Shown piece by piece: positions 32,561 to 40,042 of a stretch of 64,000 nucleotides of DNA. The position numbers and the translations under genes were made by a program. How positions within the stretch are numbered: position 1 is the first letter of the stretch; each line of letters starts with the position of its first letter. The stretch is taken from NCBI GenBank assembly GCA_028065725.1, contig JAPTVL010000237.1:51751-115750 (forward strand). The letters are read 5' to 3'. This DNA comes from Betaproteobacteria bacterium (GTDB lineage: Bacteria > Pseudomonadota > Gammaproteobacteria > Burkholderiales > Rhodocyclaceae). The notes beneath the pieces are model-generated. The model was given only the letters and a program-made list of their open reading frames with translations, did no database searches and was not told the origin of the DNA.

Positions 32561-32570
32561 GGAACCTATT

Positions 32571-33302
32571 TTAAGGCTTGTTGCGGGCGTCGCTGCGCAA
32601 CATGCGCGTCAGGTTCTGCCGCACATAGCCGATGTGATCGGCCGCGGCAGCCAGCGCCTGCCCCGCATCGCCCTGTTCGATGGCCCGCCACACCGCGCGA
32701 TGCTGGTCGAGCAACTGCTCCTTGGCCGCCGGGACCTGTACCAGCTCGCTCAGGTTGCGCCGCAGATTGTCGCGCATCAGGCGCAGCAGGCTCGCCGTCA
32801 GGTGGCCGACGATGACGTTATGCGAGGCCTCGGCGATGGCCTGGTGAAACGCCAGATCGGTATCGACCTGGGCATCCAGGTCATCCCCGGCAAAGGCCGT
32901 CTCAAGCAGGGCCAAGCTTTGCCGGACCCGTTCGCGGTCCGCCACGGTGGCCCGGTGCGCCGCACATTCGGCGGCGCGTCCTTCGAGCATGTGGCGGAAT
33001 TCCAGCATGTCCTCATGCACCGCCGGATGATCGCGCAGAATCTCCACCCACGGGTTGCCGAAACTCGCATCCAGCCGATCCGTGACGAAGGTGCCTCCCC
33101 CCTGCCGGCTTTCCAGCAGGCCGCGCGCCACCAGTTTCTGTATGGCTTCACGCAGGGAAGCGCGGGATACGCCCAGTTGCACCGATAACTCGCGCTCCGA
33201 CGGCAAGCGGTCACCCGGCTTCAGCCGGCCTTCGAGCACGCGCTGCTCGATCTCCCGTGCCACCACGTCGGCAAGTCGCGGAGCGGTCATTTTTGCGTCC
33301 AT
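32571..33302 (-). CDS. FadR-subfamily GntR regulator (PdhR/LldR-like), probable repressor of the TRAP operon
   Basis: A 243-aa regulator with an N-terminal winged helix (LKPGDRLPSERELSVQLGVSRASLREAIQKLVARGLLESRQGGGTFV) and a C-terminal FCD ligand domain (FRHMLEGRAAE..., DTDLAFHQAIAEASHN..., HRAVWRAIEQGD), whose Asp and three His usually bind a metal and a carboxylate ligand. It is divergent from dctQMP. Two identical TGGTC-T-GACCA sites in the gap are of the kind bound by PdhR and LldR. ATG 33302 has no Shine-Dalgarno and falls at the predicted start site, so the mRNA may be leaderless. Confidence 0.88.
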   Translation of the reverse strand: MDAKMTAPRLADVVAREIEQRVLEGRLKPGDRLPSERELSVQLGVSRASLREAIQKLVARGLLESRQGGGTFVTDRLDASFGNPWVEILRDHPAVHEDMLEFRHMLEGRAAECAAHRATVADRERVRQSLALLETAFAGDDLDAQVDTDLAFHQAIAEASHNVIVGHLTASLLRLMRDNLRRNLSELVQVPAAKEQLLDQHRAVWRAIEQGDAGQALAAAADHIGYVRQNLTRMLRSDARNKP

Positions 33303-33308
33303 GTTTAA

Positions 33309-33338
33309 AATATATCATTGGTCTGACCACAAGATCAA
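33309..33338 (-). promoter_or_regulatory. Promoter of the GntR regulator gene, probably giving a leaderless mRNA
   Basis: Minus strand TTGATC, 18-nt spacer, TATATT. The spacer contains operator 1. The start site would fall at about 33302, the A of the ATG. Confidence 0.5.
33319..33329. promoter_or_regulatory. Operator 1, TGGTC-T-GACCA
   Basis: Perfect 11-bp palindrome of the FadR/PdhR/LldR type, lying between the -35 and -10 of the regulator's own promoter (autoregulation). A further half-site (AGACCAAAC) lies at about 33342. Confidence 0.7.
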
Positions 33339-33375
33339 CAAAGACCAAACCCCATAAAATTATCTTCAGGGTCTA

Positions 33376-33404
33376 TTGACAGCATGGGTCACGGCCTTTA
33401 CCAT
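33376..33404 (+). promoter_or_regulatory. Promoter of the dctQMP operon
   Basis: TTGACA, 17-nt spacer, TACCAT. The start site near 33411 places operator 2 across the beginning of the transcript. Confidence 0.6.
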
Positions 33405-33415
33405 TCCGCCACTTT

Positions 33416-33426
33416 TGGTCTGACCA
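33416..33426. promoter_or_regulatory. Operator 2, TGGTC-T-GACCA
   Basis: Identical to operator 1 and 97 bp from it. It covers about +5 to +15 of the predicted dctQMP transcript, a repressing position. Confidence 0.7.
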
Positions 33427-33523
33427 CTGATCCATTCGCCATACGCCGTCGAAATTCCGCACCATCCACAAGTAGCCGTTCGCGGGACCGGGCAAAGGCG
33501 CCGAAGCCATCAAGGAGAAGTTC

Positions 33524-33649
33524 TTGAATCAACGAATGTTGAAAGCTCGGGTTAAGATGCCCTCAAAAACCAAACACGCCCGCACCGAGCAAGGCCACGC
33601 CCGGCACGCCCAGCGCGACGAAAAATCAACTGCGGAGACCCGTGCATGA
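33524..33649 (+). CDS. Possible 41-codon leader ORF before dctQ
   Basis: A TTG at 33524 preceded by AAGGAGAA opens a 41-residue frame (MNQRMLKARVKMPSK... to ...EKSTAETRA). Its TGA overlaps the dctQ ATG as ATGA. The peptide is very basic, without signal or membrane segment. A good ribosome site plus the exact overlap suggest translational coupling, but dctQ also has its own GGAG. I saw no attenuator hairpin. It could be a chance frame; no function is assigned. Confidence 0.35.
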   Translation: MNQRMLKARVKMPSKTKHARTEQGHARHAQRDEKSTAETRA

Positions 33650-34305
33650 ACGCCATGCTCAAAATGTCGCAATTGATCGACGGCCTGAACGAACGCATCG
33701 GCCGTAGCCTGATGTGGCTGGTTCTCTTCGCCGTGATCATCTCGGCGGTCAATGCCGTGGTACGCAAGGCCTTCGACATGAGTTCGAATGCCTTCCTCGA
33801 AATCCAGTGGTACCTGTTCGCCGCCGTGGTCATGCTTGGTTCCGCCTATACGATGCTGCGCCAGGGCCACGTCAAGATCGACGTCATCGTCGGGCGCTTT
33901 TCCAAGCGCACGCAGATCATTGTCGAATGCCTCGGCATCGTGTTTTTTCTCTTTCCCTTCGTCTATAAGGTCAACGAACTGGTCTGGCCGCTGGTGATCC
34001 AGGCCTATAACAGCGGGGAAATGTCGCAGAACGCCGGCGGCCTGATCCGCTGGCCGGTCTACGCCCTGGTCCCGGCCGGCTTTATCCTGCTGGGACTGCA
34101 AGGCCTGTCGGAACTGATCAAGCGCATCGGTTTCCTGATGGGGCTGACGGTCGATCCGACGCAACCCGTACAAACCAAGACGGCAGAGGAGGAACTCGCC
34201 GAGGAAATTCTCAAGCATCAAGTCGCCCCCGAAGTAGTCGGCCGTGTCGAAGATGCGATGGACATGGTGGTCGATCAGAAAAGAAACGGCGGGAGCGTCA
34301 AATGA
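33646..34305 (+). CDS. dctQ: TRAP transporter small permease (DctQ)
   Basis: A 219-aa membrane protein with four hydrophobic helices (LMWLVLFAVIISAVNAVVRK, EIQWYLFAAVVMLGSAY, IIVECLGIVFFLFPFVYKV, WPVYALVPAGFILLGLQGL) and the DctQ signature ...LREGHV-like MLRQGHVKIDVI. It works with the large permease and a periplasmic binding protein in sodium-driven uptake. The C-terminal 60 residues are charged and cytoplasmic. Its stop overlaps dctM as ATGA. Confidence 0.93.
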   Translation: MNAMLKMSQLIDGLNERIGRSLMWLVLFAVIISAVNAVVRKAFDMSSNAFLEIQWYLFAAVVMLGSAYTMLRQGHVKIDVIVGRFSKRTQIIVECLGIVFFLFPFVYKVNELVWPLVIQAYNSGEMSQNAGGLIRWPVYALVPAGFILLGLQGLSELIKRIGFLMGLTVDPTQPVQTKTAEEELAEEILKHQVAPEVVGRVEDAMDMVVDQKRNGGSVK

Positions 34306-36032
34306 TCGAAATCCTCCAGCACAACCTGGCGCCGATCATGTTCGGCGGCCTCATCGTCTTCCTGCTGATGGGCTATTCGGTGGCCTTCTCGCTGGCGGCC
34401 TGCGGCCTGTTCTTCGGCTGGCTCGGTGTCGAACTCGGCCTGCTGCCGCACTCGCTGCTGCAGGCGCTGCCGCTGCGCATCTTCGGCATCATGCAGAACG
34501 ACACGCTGCTGGCGATTCCCTTCTTTACCTTCATGGGTCTGATCCTCGAACGCTCGGGCATGGCCGAGGATCTGCTCGACACCATCGGCCAGCTGTTCGG
34601 ACCGATCCGCGGCGGCCTGGCCTATGCGGTGATTTTCGTCGGCGCCATGCTGGCAGCGACCACCGGCGTGGTGGCCGCCTCGGTGATCTCGATGGGCCTG
34701 ATCTCGCTGCCGATCATGCTGCGCTACGGCTATGACCGCCGCATTGCCGGCGGCGTGATCGCCGCCTCGGGCACACTGGCGCAGATCATCCCGCCTTCGC
34801 TGGTGCTGATCGTGATCGCCGACCAGCTCGGCCGCAGCGTCGGCGACCTGTATGCCGGGGCCTTCATTCCCGGCTTCGTCCTCACCGGACTCTACGTCGG
34901 CTTCATCTTCCTCGTCAGCCTGGTCAAGCCGGCCTATGTCCCGGCCCTGCCGCTGGAAGCCCGCACCATCCGCGAGGACAACGGCAGCGCCGGCCTGCCC
35001 TCGGTGCTGGCCCTGGTAGTCGTATCAACCGGCGCCGCGATCGCCTTCGCCAAGACACGGCCGGCGGAAACGCCAACCGACGAACTGATCGTGGTCTCGA
35101 TGTGCGTCGGCGTCGGCGTCGCCTTCGCCCTCGCCGTGCTGAATCGCGTAACCAAGATGGGCCTGCTCTCGCGCATGGCCGAACGCGTCACCTTCGTCCT
35201 GATCCCGCCGCTGGCGCTGATCTTCCTGGTGCTTGGCACCATTTTCCTCGGCATCGCGACGCCGACCGAGGGCGGCGCGATGGGAGCCACAGGCGCGCTG
35301 ATCATGGCCATGTCGCGCCGCCGCCTGAGCATCAGCCTGATGAAGCAGGCGATGGACGCGACCATGAAGCTCTCCTGCTTCGTGGTCTTCATCCTGCTCG
35401 GCGCCACGGTGTTCAGCCTGACCTTCCAGGCGGTCGATGGCTCGGTTTGGGTCGAACACCTGCTGACCGGCCTGCCCGGCGGCCAGATCGGCTTCCTGAT
35501 CGTGGTGAACGTGCTGGTCTTTTTCCTTGCCTTTTTCCTCGACTTCTTCGAACTGGCCTTCATCGTCGTGCCTCTGCTGGGGCCGGTGGCGGAAAAGCTG
35601 GGCATCGACCTGGTCTGGTTCGGTGTGCTGCTGGCGGTGAACATGCAGACGTCCTTCATGCACCCGCCCTTCGGCTTCGCGCTGTTCTATCTGCGCAGCG
35701 TGGCGCCACACAACGAGTACATCGACCGCCTGACCAAGAAGACCATCGCGCCGGTGACCACGACGCAGATCTACTGGGGCGCAGTACCCTTCGTCATCAT
35801 CCAGATCATCATGGTCGGTCTCATCATTGCCTTCCCGCAACTGGTCACCGGCAGTGTCGAGGCGCCGAAAACCGACACGCAGAACATCCAGCTGGAAGCG
35901 CCGCCTGCGGCCGAACCGGAGGTAACGACAGACGGCAAGGAAGAGACCGAGGAGGCCAGGGCCGAGCGCGAGAAGGAAGAGGAAGACGATCCCGCGAAGG
36001 CTTTGCAGCAGTCCATCAACAAGGGCAAATAA
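34302..36032 (+). CDS. dctM: TRAP transporter large permease (DctM)
   Basis: A 576-aa membrane protein of the DctM family with about a dozen helices. Motifs include FFTFMGLILERSGMAEDLLDTIGQLFGPIRGGLAYAVIFVGAMLAATTGVVAAS, GGVIAASGTLAQIIPPSLVLIVIAD, and GIATPTEGGAMGATGAL. It is longer than the usual 430 aa: it has an extra stretch of helices in the middle (about 230-300) and an acidic Glu/Lys tail of about 50 residues after 530. The extended form is typical for permeases paired with TakP-like binding proteins. ATG 34302 overlaps dctQ. It shares an operon with dctP, 82 bp downstream. Confidence 0.94.
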   Translation: MIEILQHNLAPIMFGGLIVFLLMGYSVAFSLAACGLFFGWLGVELGLLPHSLLQALPLRIFGIMQNDTLLAIPFFTFMGLILERSGMAEDLLDTIGQLFGPIRGGLAYAVIFVGAMLAATTGVVAASVISMGLISLPIMLRYGYDRRIAGGVIAASGTLAQIIPPSLVLIVIADQLGRSVGDLYAGAFIPGFVLTGLYVGFIFLVSLVKPAYVPALPLEARTIREDNGSAGLPSVLALVVVSTGAAIAFAKTRPAETPTDELIVVSMCVGVGVAFALAVLNRVTKMGLLSRMAERVTFVLIPPLALIFLVLGTIFLGIATPTEGGAMGATGALIMAMSRRRLSISLMKQAMDATMKLSCFVVFILLGATVFSLTFQAVDGSVWVEHLLTGLPGGQIGFLIVVNVLVFFLAFFLDFFELAFIVVPLLGPVAEKLGIDLVWFGVLLAVNMQTSFMHPPFGFALFYLRSVAPHNEYIDRLTKKTIAPVTTTQIYWGAVPFVIIQIIMVGLIIAFPQLVTGSVEAPKTDTQNIQLEAPPAAEPEVTTDGKEETEEARAEREKEEEDDPAKALQQSINKGK

Positions 36033-36114
36033 GAAAAAAGTTGTGGTGTAGTATCCGGCGACAGGCCATTCCGGCGGCGCCGTTTTGGTTGAACAACAAC
36101 GAGGAGATTCATAC

Positions 36115-37230
36115 ATGGAACGTCGCAAATTTCTGCAAAACGCCGGTATCGCCGGCATCCTGGCCGCCGGTGCTGCGCCGGCGGTACACGCCCAAGGCGC
36201 GCCCACCATCCGCTGGCGCCTGGCATCGAGCTTCCCCAAGGCGCTCGACACGATTTTCGGTGCGGCCGACGTCTTCACCAAGACGGTTTCCGAGGCCACC
36301 GGCGGCAAGTTCACCATCTCCGTGCATGCCGGCGGCGAACTGATGCCCGCCTTCGGTGTGGTGGACGGCGTACAGCAGGGCACCGTTGAATGTGCGCACA
36401 CCGCCCCGTACTACTTCTTCGGCAAGGATGACACCTTCGCCATCGACTGCGCAATTCCCTTCGGCCTCAACAGCCGCCAGATGACGGCCTGGATGTACGA
36501 AGGCAACGGCATGAAGCTGATGCGCGAGTTCTACAGGAACTACAACATCGTCAATTTCCCGATGGGCAACACCGGCGCCCAGATGGGCGGCTGGTATCGC
36601 AAGGAGATCAAGAGCCTGGCCGACATCAAGGGCCTCAAGATGCGCATCGGCGGCTTCGGCGGCAAGGTGCTGTCGGCGATCGGCGGCGTGCCGCAAAACA
36701 TTCCCGGCGGCGAGATTTATCAGGCGCTGGAAAAAGGCACCATCGACGCCACCGAGTGGGTCGGCCCCTACGACGACGAGAAACTCGGCTTCGTCAAGGT
36801 CGCCAAGCACTACTACTACCCGGGCTGGTGGGAAGGCGGTCCGCAGCTCTCGCTCTACGTCAACCAGAAGGCCTACGACGCGCTGCCGGCCGATTACAAG
36901 GCGATCCTCGCCGCCGCCGCTTCGCACGCCCACATCGACATGCAGGCCAAGTACGACGCGAAGAACCCGGCAGCCCTCAAGCGCCTGGTGTCGGCCGGCG
37001 CCAAGCTGCACCAGTTCGACAAGAGCATCATGACGGCCGCCTATCAGGCGGCAATGGCGCTTTACTCCAACTTGTCGGCCAAGAACCCGGCATGGAAGAA
37101 GGTCTACGAGGACTACGCCGCCTTCCGCGACGAGCAGCACCTGTGGTTCCGTTTCACGGAAGCCGGCTTCGACAACTTCATGCAGAGCGGTCGCTTCGCT
37201 ACCGCCAAGGCAGCGCCGAAGAAAAAGTAA
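36115..37230 (+). CDS. dctP: TRAP substrate-binding protein, TakP-like (probable alpha-keto acid or lactate binder)
   Basis: A 371-aa periplasmic binding protein. The N-terminus MERRKFLQNAGIAGILAAGAAPAVHAQG is a twin-arginine-like signal (RRKFLQ), so export may use Tat. The mature part (IRWRLASSFPKALDTIFGAADVFTKTVSEATGGKF..., WYRKEIKSLADIKGLKMRIGGFGGKVL, ATEWVGPYDDEKLGF) follows the DctP fold and resembles TakP, which binds 2-oxo acids such as pyruvate. GAGGAG precedes ATG 36115. The PdhR/LldR-type operators of the operon agree with a pyruvate- or lactate-like substrate. Substrate assignment is inference. Confidence 0.85.
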   Translation: MERRKFLQNAGIAGILAAGAAPAVHAQGAPTIRWRLASSFPKALDTIFGAADVFTKTVSEATGGKFTISVHAGGELMPAFGVVDGVQQGTVECAHTAPYYFFGKDDTFAIDCAIPFGLNSRQMTAWMYEGNGMKLMREFYRNYNIVNFPMGNTGAQMGGWYRKEIKSLADIKGLKMRIGGFGGKVLSAIGGVPQNIPGGEIYQALEKGTIDATEWVGPYDDEKLGFVKVAKHYYYPGWWEGGPQLSLYVNQKAYDALPADYKAILAAAASHAHIDMQAKYDAKNPAALKRLVSAGAKLHQFDKSIMTAAYQAAMALYSNLSAKNPAWKKVYEDYAAFRDEQHLWFRFTEAGFDNFMQSGRFATAKAAPKKK

Positions 37231-37266
37231 GGCGATTCAGTCCGGCCTCACTGGCCGGCTGCCCGT

Positions 37267-37292
37267 ACAAACCCCGCTGCGGCGGGGTTTGT
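37267..37292. terminator. Terminator between dctP and the convergent methyltransferase gene
   Basis: Perfect 11-bp stem ACAAACCCCGC / GCGGGGTTTGT with a 4-nt loop. The arms contain T/A runs that can serve either strand; no long T-tract follows, so strength is uncertain. Confidence 0.65.
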
Positions 37293-37336
37293 CATTTGGC
37301 CAATGACCAACCGGGGCGCGGGGTCCGCCTCGCGTG

Positions 37337-38467
37337 TCAGCTCAAGACCAGACGCCAGAGCGACGTCGTTTCTGCGGCGCGCGCCGCATGCAGCGGATCG
37401 TCCGGATCGGTCGCGCGCGGATGCCGCGGCTTGACGTCGCTGCGCCCGGCAACCTTCAGGCCGGCAGCGGCGAAGCCGGCCAGCAATTCGTCGCGGCTGC
37501 GCAGACCCAGGTGCTCGGCGAGATCAGACAGGATCAGCCAGCCTTCACCCTCCGGCTGCAGATGGCCGGCAAGGCCGCCGATGAAACCCTTCAGCATATG
37601 GCTGTCGGGGTCGTACACGGCGCGCTCGAGCGGCGTGCCGGCCCGGCCCGGAAGCCAGGGCGGATTGCACACCACGAGCGAGACGCGGCCCGGCGGAAAC
37701 AGGTCGGCAGCGATTGCGTCCACCCGTGTCGCCAGCCCGAGCCGCGCCATGTTCTCGCGCGCGCAGGCCAGCGCACGCGGATCACAATCCGTGGCGACGA
37801 TGCGATCGACGCCGCGCTGCGCCAGCACCGCCGCCAGCACCCCGGTGCCGGTGCCGATGTCGAAGGCCAACTCGCAGCCGGCAGGCAAGGGCGCGGCAGC
37901 CACCAGGTCGACATACTCGCCGCGCACCGGGGCAAACACGCCGTAATGCGGATGGATGCGTGCGCCCAGGGCCGCCACCGCGACGCCCTGCCTGCGCCAT
38001 TCGTGGGCACCGATCAGGCCCAGCAGTTCACGCAGCGAAGCGACGAAGGGACCGGTAGCCTGGCCGTAGGCCTCACAGCAGGCCTGCGATACGTCGGGCG
38101 CCCGCCGCAAGGGCAGCCGGTAGTCGTCGGCGAAAGGCAGCAGCAGCATGCCCAGGGTACGTGCGCGCTGCGCCTGGGCCAGACGGTACAGATGGAAAGC
38201 GGCGGCCGGAGCAGCGCCTGCTGCCGCCTTGTGCGGCTTGCGGTCGATGCGCCGCGCCATGGCCTGCAGCAACTGGCGCGCATTCTGGAAATCGCCGCGC
38301 CAGAGCAGCGCCGTGCCCTCGCAGGCCAGACGCCAGGCGGCATCGGCCGTAATGCGGTCATCGGCGACCACCACCCGCCGCGGCGGCGGCGCACCGCCCT
38401 CCGAATGCCAGCGGGCGGTGTGCGCTGCGCCGTCCTCGTCCCAGCAGATGAGCGGAGCAGCACTCAT
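37337..38467 (-). CDS. Class I SAM-dependent methyltransferase with NPPW motif
   Basis: A 376-aa protein. The N-terminal 170 residues have no recognised domain. The C-terminal half is a Rossmann methyltransferase with motif I AFDIGTGTGVLAAVLAQRG, VATDCDPRALACARENM and motif IV LVVCNPPWLPG. The NPP(Y/W) tetrapeptide is typical for enzymes that methylate planar nitrogens (PrmC, RsmC/RlmG, TrmN6 types). The layout resembles RlmG/RsmC-like two-domain rRNA guanine methyltransferases, but I cannot fix the substrate. It is alone on its strand and converges with dctP. Confidence 0.85.
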   Translation of the reverse strand: MSAAPLICWDEDGAAHTARWHSEGGAPPPRRVVVADDRITADAAWRLACEGTALLWRGDFQNARQLLQAMARRIDRKPHKAAAGAAPAAAFHLYRLAQAQRARTLGMLLLPFADDYRLPLRRAPDVSQACCEAYGQATGPFVASLRELLGLIGAHEWRRQGVAVAALGARIHPHYGVFAPVRGEYVDLVAAAPLPAGCELAFDIGTGTGVLAAVLAQRGVDRIVATDCDPRALACARENMARLGLATRVDAIAADLFPPGRVSLVVCNPPWLPGRAGTPLERAVYDPDSHMLKGFIGGLAGHLQPEGEGWLILSDLAEHLGLRSRDELLAGFAAAGLKVAGRSDVKPRHPRATDPDDPLHAARAAETTSLWRLVLS

Positions 38468-38602
38468 GACGATGTCTTGCTGCGAGCCAGGCTGGCCGGT
38501 AACAACACGAGCGCTCCTTGATCACCGTCGAAGGCCCGCATGGTACGTGGCCGGCGACCGTCTGTAAATTTTTCGTGCAGGCGTTCGCGGTGCCGCGTTG
38601 CC

Positions 38603-38627
38603 GCCGTAGCGCCAGCGCCGACTCTTT
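38603..38627 (+). repeat. 25-bp dispersed repeat, copy 11 of 13 (left flank of the spermidine-synthase-like gene)
   Basis: GCCGTAGCGCC + AGCGCCGACTCTTT, intergenic, 24 bp upstream of the ATG at 38651. Same orientation as copy 12. Confidence 0.75.
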
Positions 38628-38650
38628 GCGCTAAAGTCGCGGTCCCCGCC

Positions 38651-40006
38651 ATGCGTCCTGCCGCGATGCCGCCACGCCTGCTATTCACCATCGTCTTCAT
38701 CGAGGGCTATTGCTCCCTCGGCGCCGAGATCATCGCCTTGCGACGGCTGATACCCCATGTCGGCAGCTCCATCGTGGTCACGGCGCCGACCATCGGCCTG
38801 TTCCTGCTCGCCCTGGCGCTCGGCTACTACTCCGGCAGCCGCGTGGCGGCGGACTACCGCGCGGTGGTGGCGCGCAATTTCCTGATCTCGGCAGCGCTGA
38901 TGGGTGGCGGCCTGGCCGGCGGCAGCGTCAATGCCATTTTTGCCGGAACGCAGGCGGGGCTGGCCTACCTGATTTTCATCGGCGCGATCCTTTGCCCGCT
39001 GGCCTGGCTGCTGGGGCAGACGGTGCCGATCCTGACCAACCTTATGCGCGCGCAGCGCAGCGGCGAGGCTGCCGGACGCGCGCTGTACTGGTCCACGCTC
39101 GGCTCCTTCCTCGGGTCGGTCACCCTGTCGCTGGTCGTGATGCAGCTGTTCGGCGTCTGGGCCGCGGTGCTGCTCGGCGCCCTGATGCTGGTCGCCGGCG
39201 CCACGCTGGTGCAGCGCCCGCAGCCGCTGGCGACTGGCTTGCTGGCGGCGGTGAGCGCACTCGGCGTGGCGGCCAACCTCGGCGACCGACAACGCGCCGA
39301 TACGGCCTATGCCGATTACGCAGTCGAACCCGTGGCGCGCGAAGGCATGCTGTCGCCGCGCGCCTTCGTGGTCAACAACCAGAACGCTTCAGTGATCGAC
39401 AGCAGCGCGCCGCCGCAATACGCGCGCTACGTGCAGCACTTGCGGCGCATTCTGCTCGACGACCTGCGCTTCAGCGAACGCGACATCCTGGTGCTGGGTG
39501 CCGGCGGCTTCACCCTCTCGCAGCGCGAGCCCCTGAATCGCTATACCTACGTCGATATCGACCCGGCCATCCGCGCCATCGCCGAACGCGACTTCCTGCA
39601 CGAAGCGGCCCGCGGCGAATTCTTCGCCACCGATGCGCGCCGCTTCGTGATCGAGACGACGCGCCGTTTCGATGCGATCGTGGTGGATGTCTACAGCGCC
39701 CGCACCGCTATCCCGGGCCATCTGGTGACGCGCGAATTCTGGCGCGATACGCGGCGCGCGCTGAAGCCCGGCGGCGTCATGCTGGCCAACCTGATCCTCG
39801 ACGGCAAGCTCGCCAGCCCCTATGCGCGCAATCTGCTGGCCACCATCGAAAGCGCCTACGGCCGCTGCGCGGTCGAGGTGCTGGCCAAATCGGCGCCGGT
39901 CAGCAATGTCATCGTCAGCTGCTTCGCCAACGCGAATAAGGAAGCGGTCCGGGTCTACGTCGATGAGCGCAATCTGGCCGACATCGACAGCGCCCGCTCG
40001 CCCTAG
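38651..40006 (+). CDS. Membrane-integrated spermidine-synthase-like protein
   Basis: A 451-aa protein. Residues 1-220 form about seven to eight hydrophobic segments (LLFTIVFIEGYCSLGAEIIAL, VVTAPTIGLFLLALALGYYSGSRVA, ...). Residues from about 255 form a spermidine-synthase-like Rossmann domain: RDILVLGAGGFTLSQ, YTYVDIDPAIRAIAERDFL, FDAIVVDVYSARTAIPGHLVTREFW. The family is that of fused membrane/spermidine synthase-like proteins whose substrate is mostly unknown. ATG 38651 is chosen because translation further upstream runs into repeat copy 11. No speD is nearby. The gene is flanked by copies 11 and 12 in the same orientation. Confidence 0.82.
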   Translation: MRPAAMPPRLLFTIVFIEGYCSLGAEIIALRRLIPHVGSSIVVTAPTIGLFLLALALGYYSGSRVAADYRAVVARNFLISAALMGGGLAGGSVNAIFAGTQAGLAYLIFIGAILCPLAWLLGQTVPILTNLMRAQRSGEAAGRALYWSTLGSFLGSVTLSLVVMQLFGVWAAVLLGALMLVAGATLVQRPQPLATGLLAAVSALGVAANLGDRQRADTAYADYAVEPVAREGMLSPRAFVVNNQNASVIDSSAPPQYARYVQHLRRILLDDLRFSERDILVLGAGGFTLSQREPLNRYTYVDIDPAIRAIAERDFLHEAARGEFFATDARRFVIETTRRFDAIVVDVYSARTAIPGHLVTREFWRDTRRALKPGGVMLANLILDGKLASPYARNLLATIESAYGRCAVEVLAKSAPVSNVIVSCFANANKEAVRVYVDERNLADIDSARSP

Positions 40007-40016
40007 GTCGCCGGCC

Positions 40017-40041
40017 GCCGTAGCGCCAGCGCCGACTGTTG
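40017..40041 (+). repeat. 25-bp dispersed repeat, copy 12 of 13 (right flank of the spermidine-synthase-like gene)
   Basis: GCCGTAGCGCC + AGCGCCGACTGTTG, in the 36-bp gap between the stop at 40006 and the end of convergent pmbA (40043). Its first 21 bases equal those of copy 11. Confidence 0.75.
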
Positions 40042-40042
40042 C

